The position numbers and the translations under genes are program-made. This document shows, piece after piece, positions 63,590 through 64,000 of a DNA stretch of 64,000 nucleotides. The notes under the pieces were generated by a model that saw only the letters and a list, made by a program, of their open reading frames with translations, did not search any database and was not told the origin of the DNA. The stretch is from Aspidapion aeneum (Eukaryota > Arthropoda > Insecta > Coleoptera > Brentidae). The stretch spans positions 6,170,931-6,234,930 of the forward strand of contig OY755047.1 in NCBI GenBank assembly GCA_963576565.1. The letters are read 5' to 3'. How positions within the stretch are numbered: position 1 is the first letter of the stretch; each line of letters opens with the position of its first letter.

Positions 63590-64000
63590 AAAAAGAAGGT
63601 TAAATATACACAAAAGTATAACAAACATTTTTTAAGGTTTGACTCAAAATTCCACCATTTGCTAAAAAAAATTGGGCACAAATTTTAAATAAAACAAAGA
63701 TAAAGGAATGTGATCTAATTGGCGCTTTGATGACTTCTTTATAACCCCTATCGAAAAAAACAAAAATTAAAATGCTGAAATCGTGCGTGAATAATTTATT
63801 TCTGAACTAATTTTCAATATTTGATTACATGAATAAACTACTAAAAAAAATTCTTGTTTACCTAACAAGTGCGGAAAGTGGTTAGCCGTTAAGGGCGAGA
63901 AAATCACTTTATGCGAATAAGTGCGGAAAGTATACTTTCCGCACGTTCTTAGGGAAACTCTATTTAAATGAGCTTGTCAATTTTATTTTTTTAAACTTAT
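63590..64000. other. Unassigned end of window with a 24-bp palindrome
   Basis: 63921-63944 is a perfect palindrome GTGCGGAAAGTA|TACTTTCCGCAC, with another GTGCGGAAAG at 63869. No gene. Confidence 0.6.

Overview
The window looks like nuclear DNA of an arthropod, most likely an insect. The sequence is AT-rich, the genes are split by long introns, and transposons are dense. The reverse-transcriptase remnants resemble those common in beetles and other insects, but I cannot fix the order or species.

Two host genes are visible. The main one is an ankyrin-repeat plus death-domain gene (ANKDD1A-like) on the + strand. Eleven coding exons between 2108 and 41863 join in phase into a 545-residue protein: about ten ankyrin repeats, a death domain, and a short basic, cysteine-containing tail. 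Each ankyrin exon is a whole number of codons, so all junctions among exons 1-9 are phase 0. The second gene starts at 57826 (+). It encodes a signal peptide and the pro-region of a furin/kexin-type proprotein convertase. Its second exon carries an apparent one-base frameshift, and no catalytic domain is visible before the window ends.

Nearly everything else is repeats, many with readable insertion structure. The list includes: hAT-type elements with exact 8-bp target duplications (24-1184, 10649-11639, 30111-30753, 32964-33365, 41003-41604, 42956-43147, 51216-52516, 61127-61310); mariner/pogo-type elements and MITEs flanked by TA; two long inverted-repeat elements of about 1.5 kb; five copies of an element carrying a (GACA)n tract and ending in AGCTCACAC hairpins; and a 5'-truncated Jockey-type retrotransposon plus several RTE-like fragments. 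Most insertions are nested.

The most interesting items are: (1) a complete type I hammerhead ribozyme at 34340-34403, inside a 666-bp element with 142-bp direct terminal repeats, resembling Penelope-type repeats or retrozymes; (2) three near-perfect hairpins of only 56-63 bp, each bounded by an 8-bp direct repeat, which look like minimal palindromic transposons; (3) truncated copies of ankyrin exons 3, 4, 5 and 7 next to their parents, suggesting the introns grew by duplications that crossed exon borders; (4) a 707-bp near-perfect palindrome starting 15 bp after the splice donor of exon 10; and (5) a roughly 1-kb cluster of palindromic units at 13231-14241.
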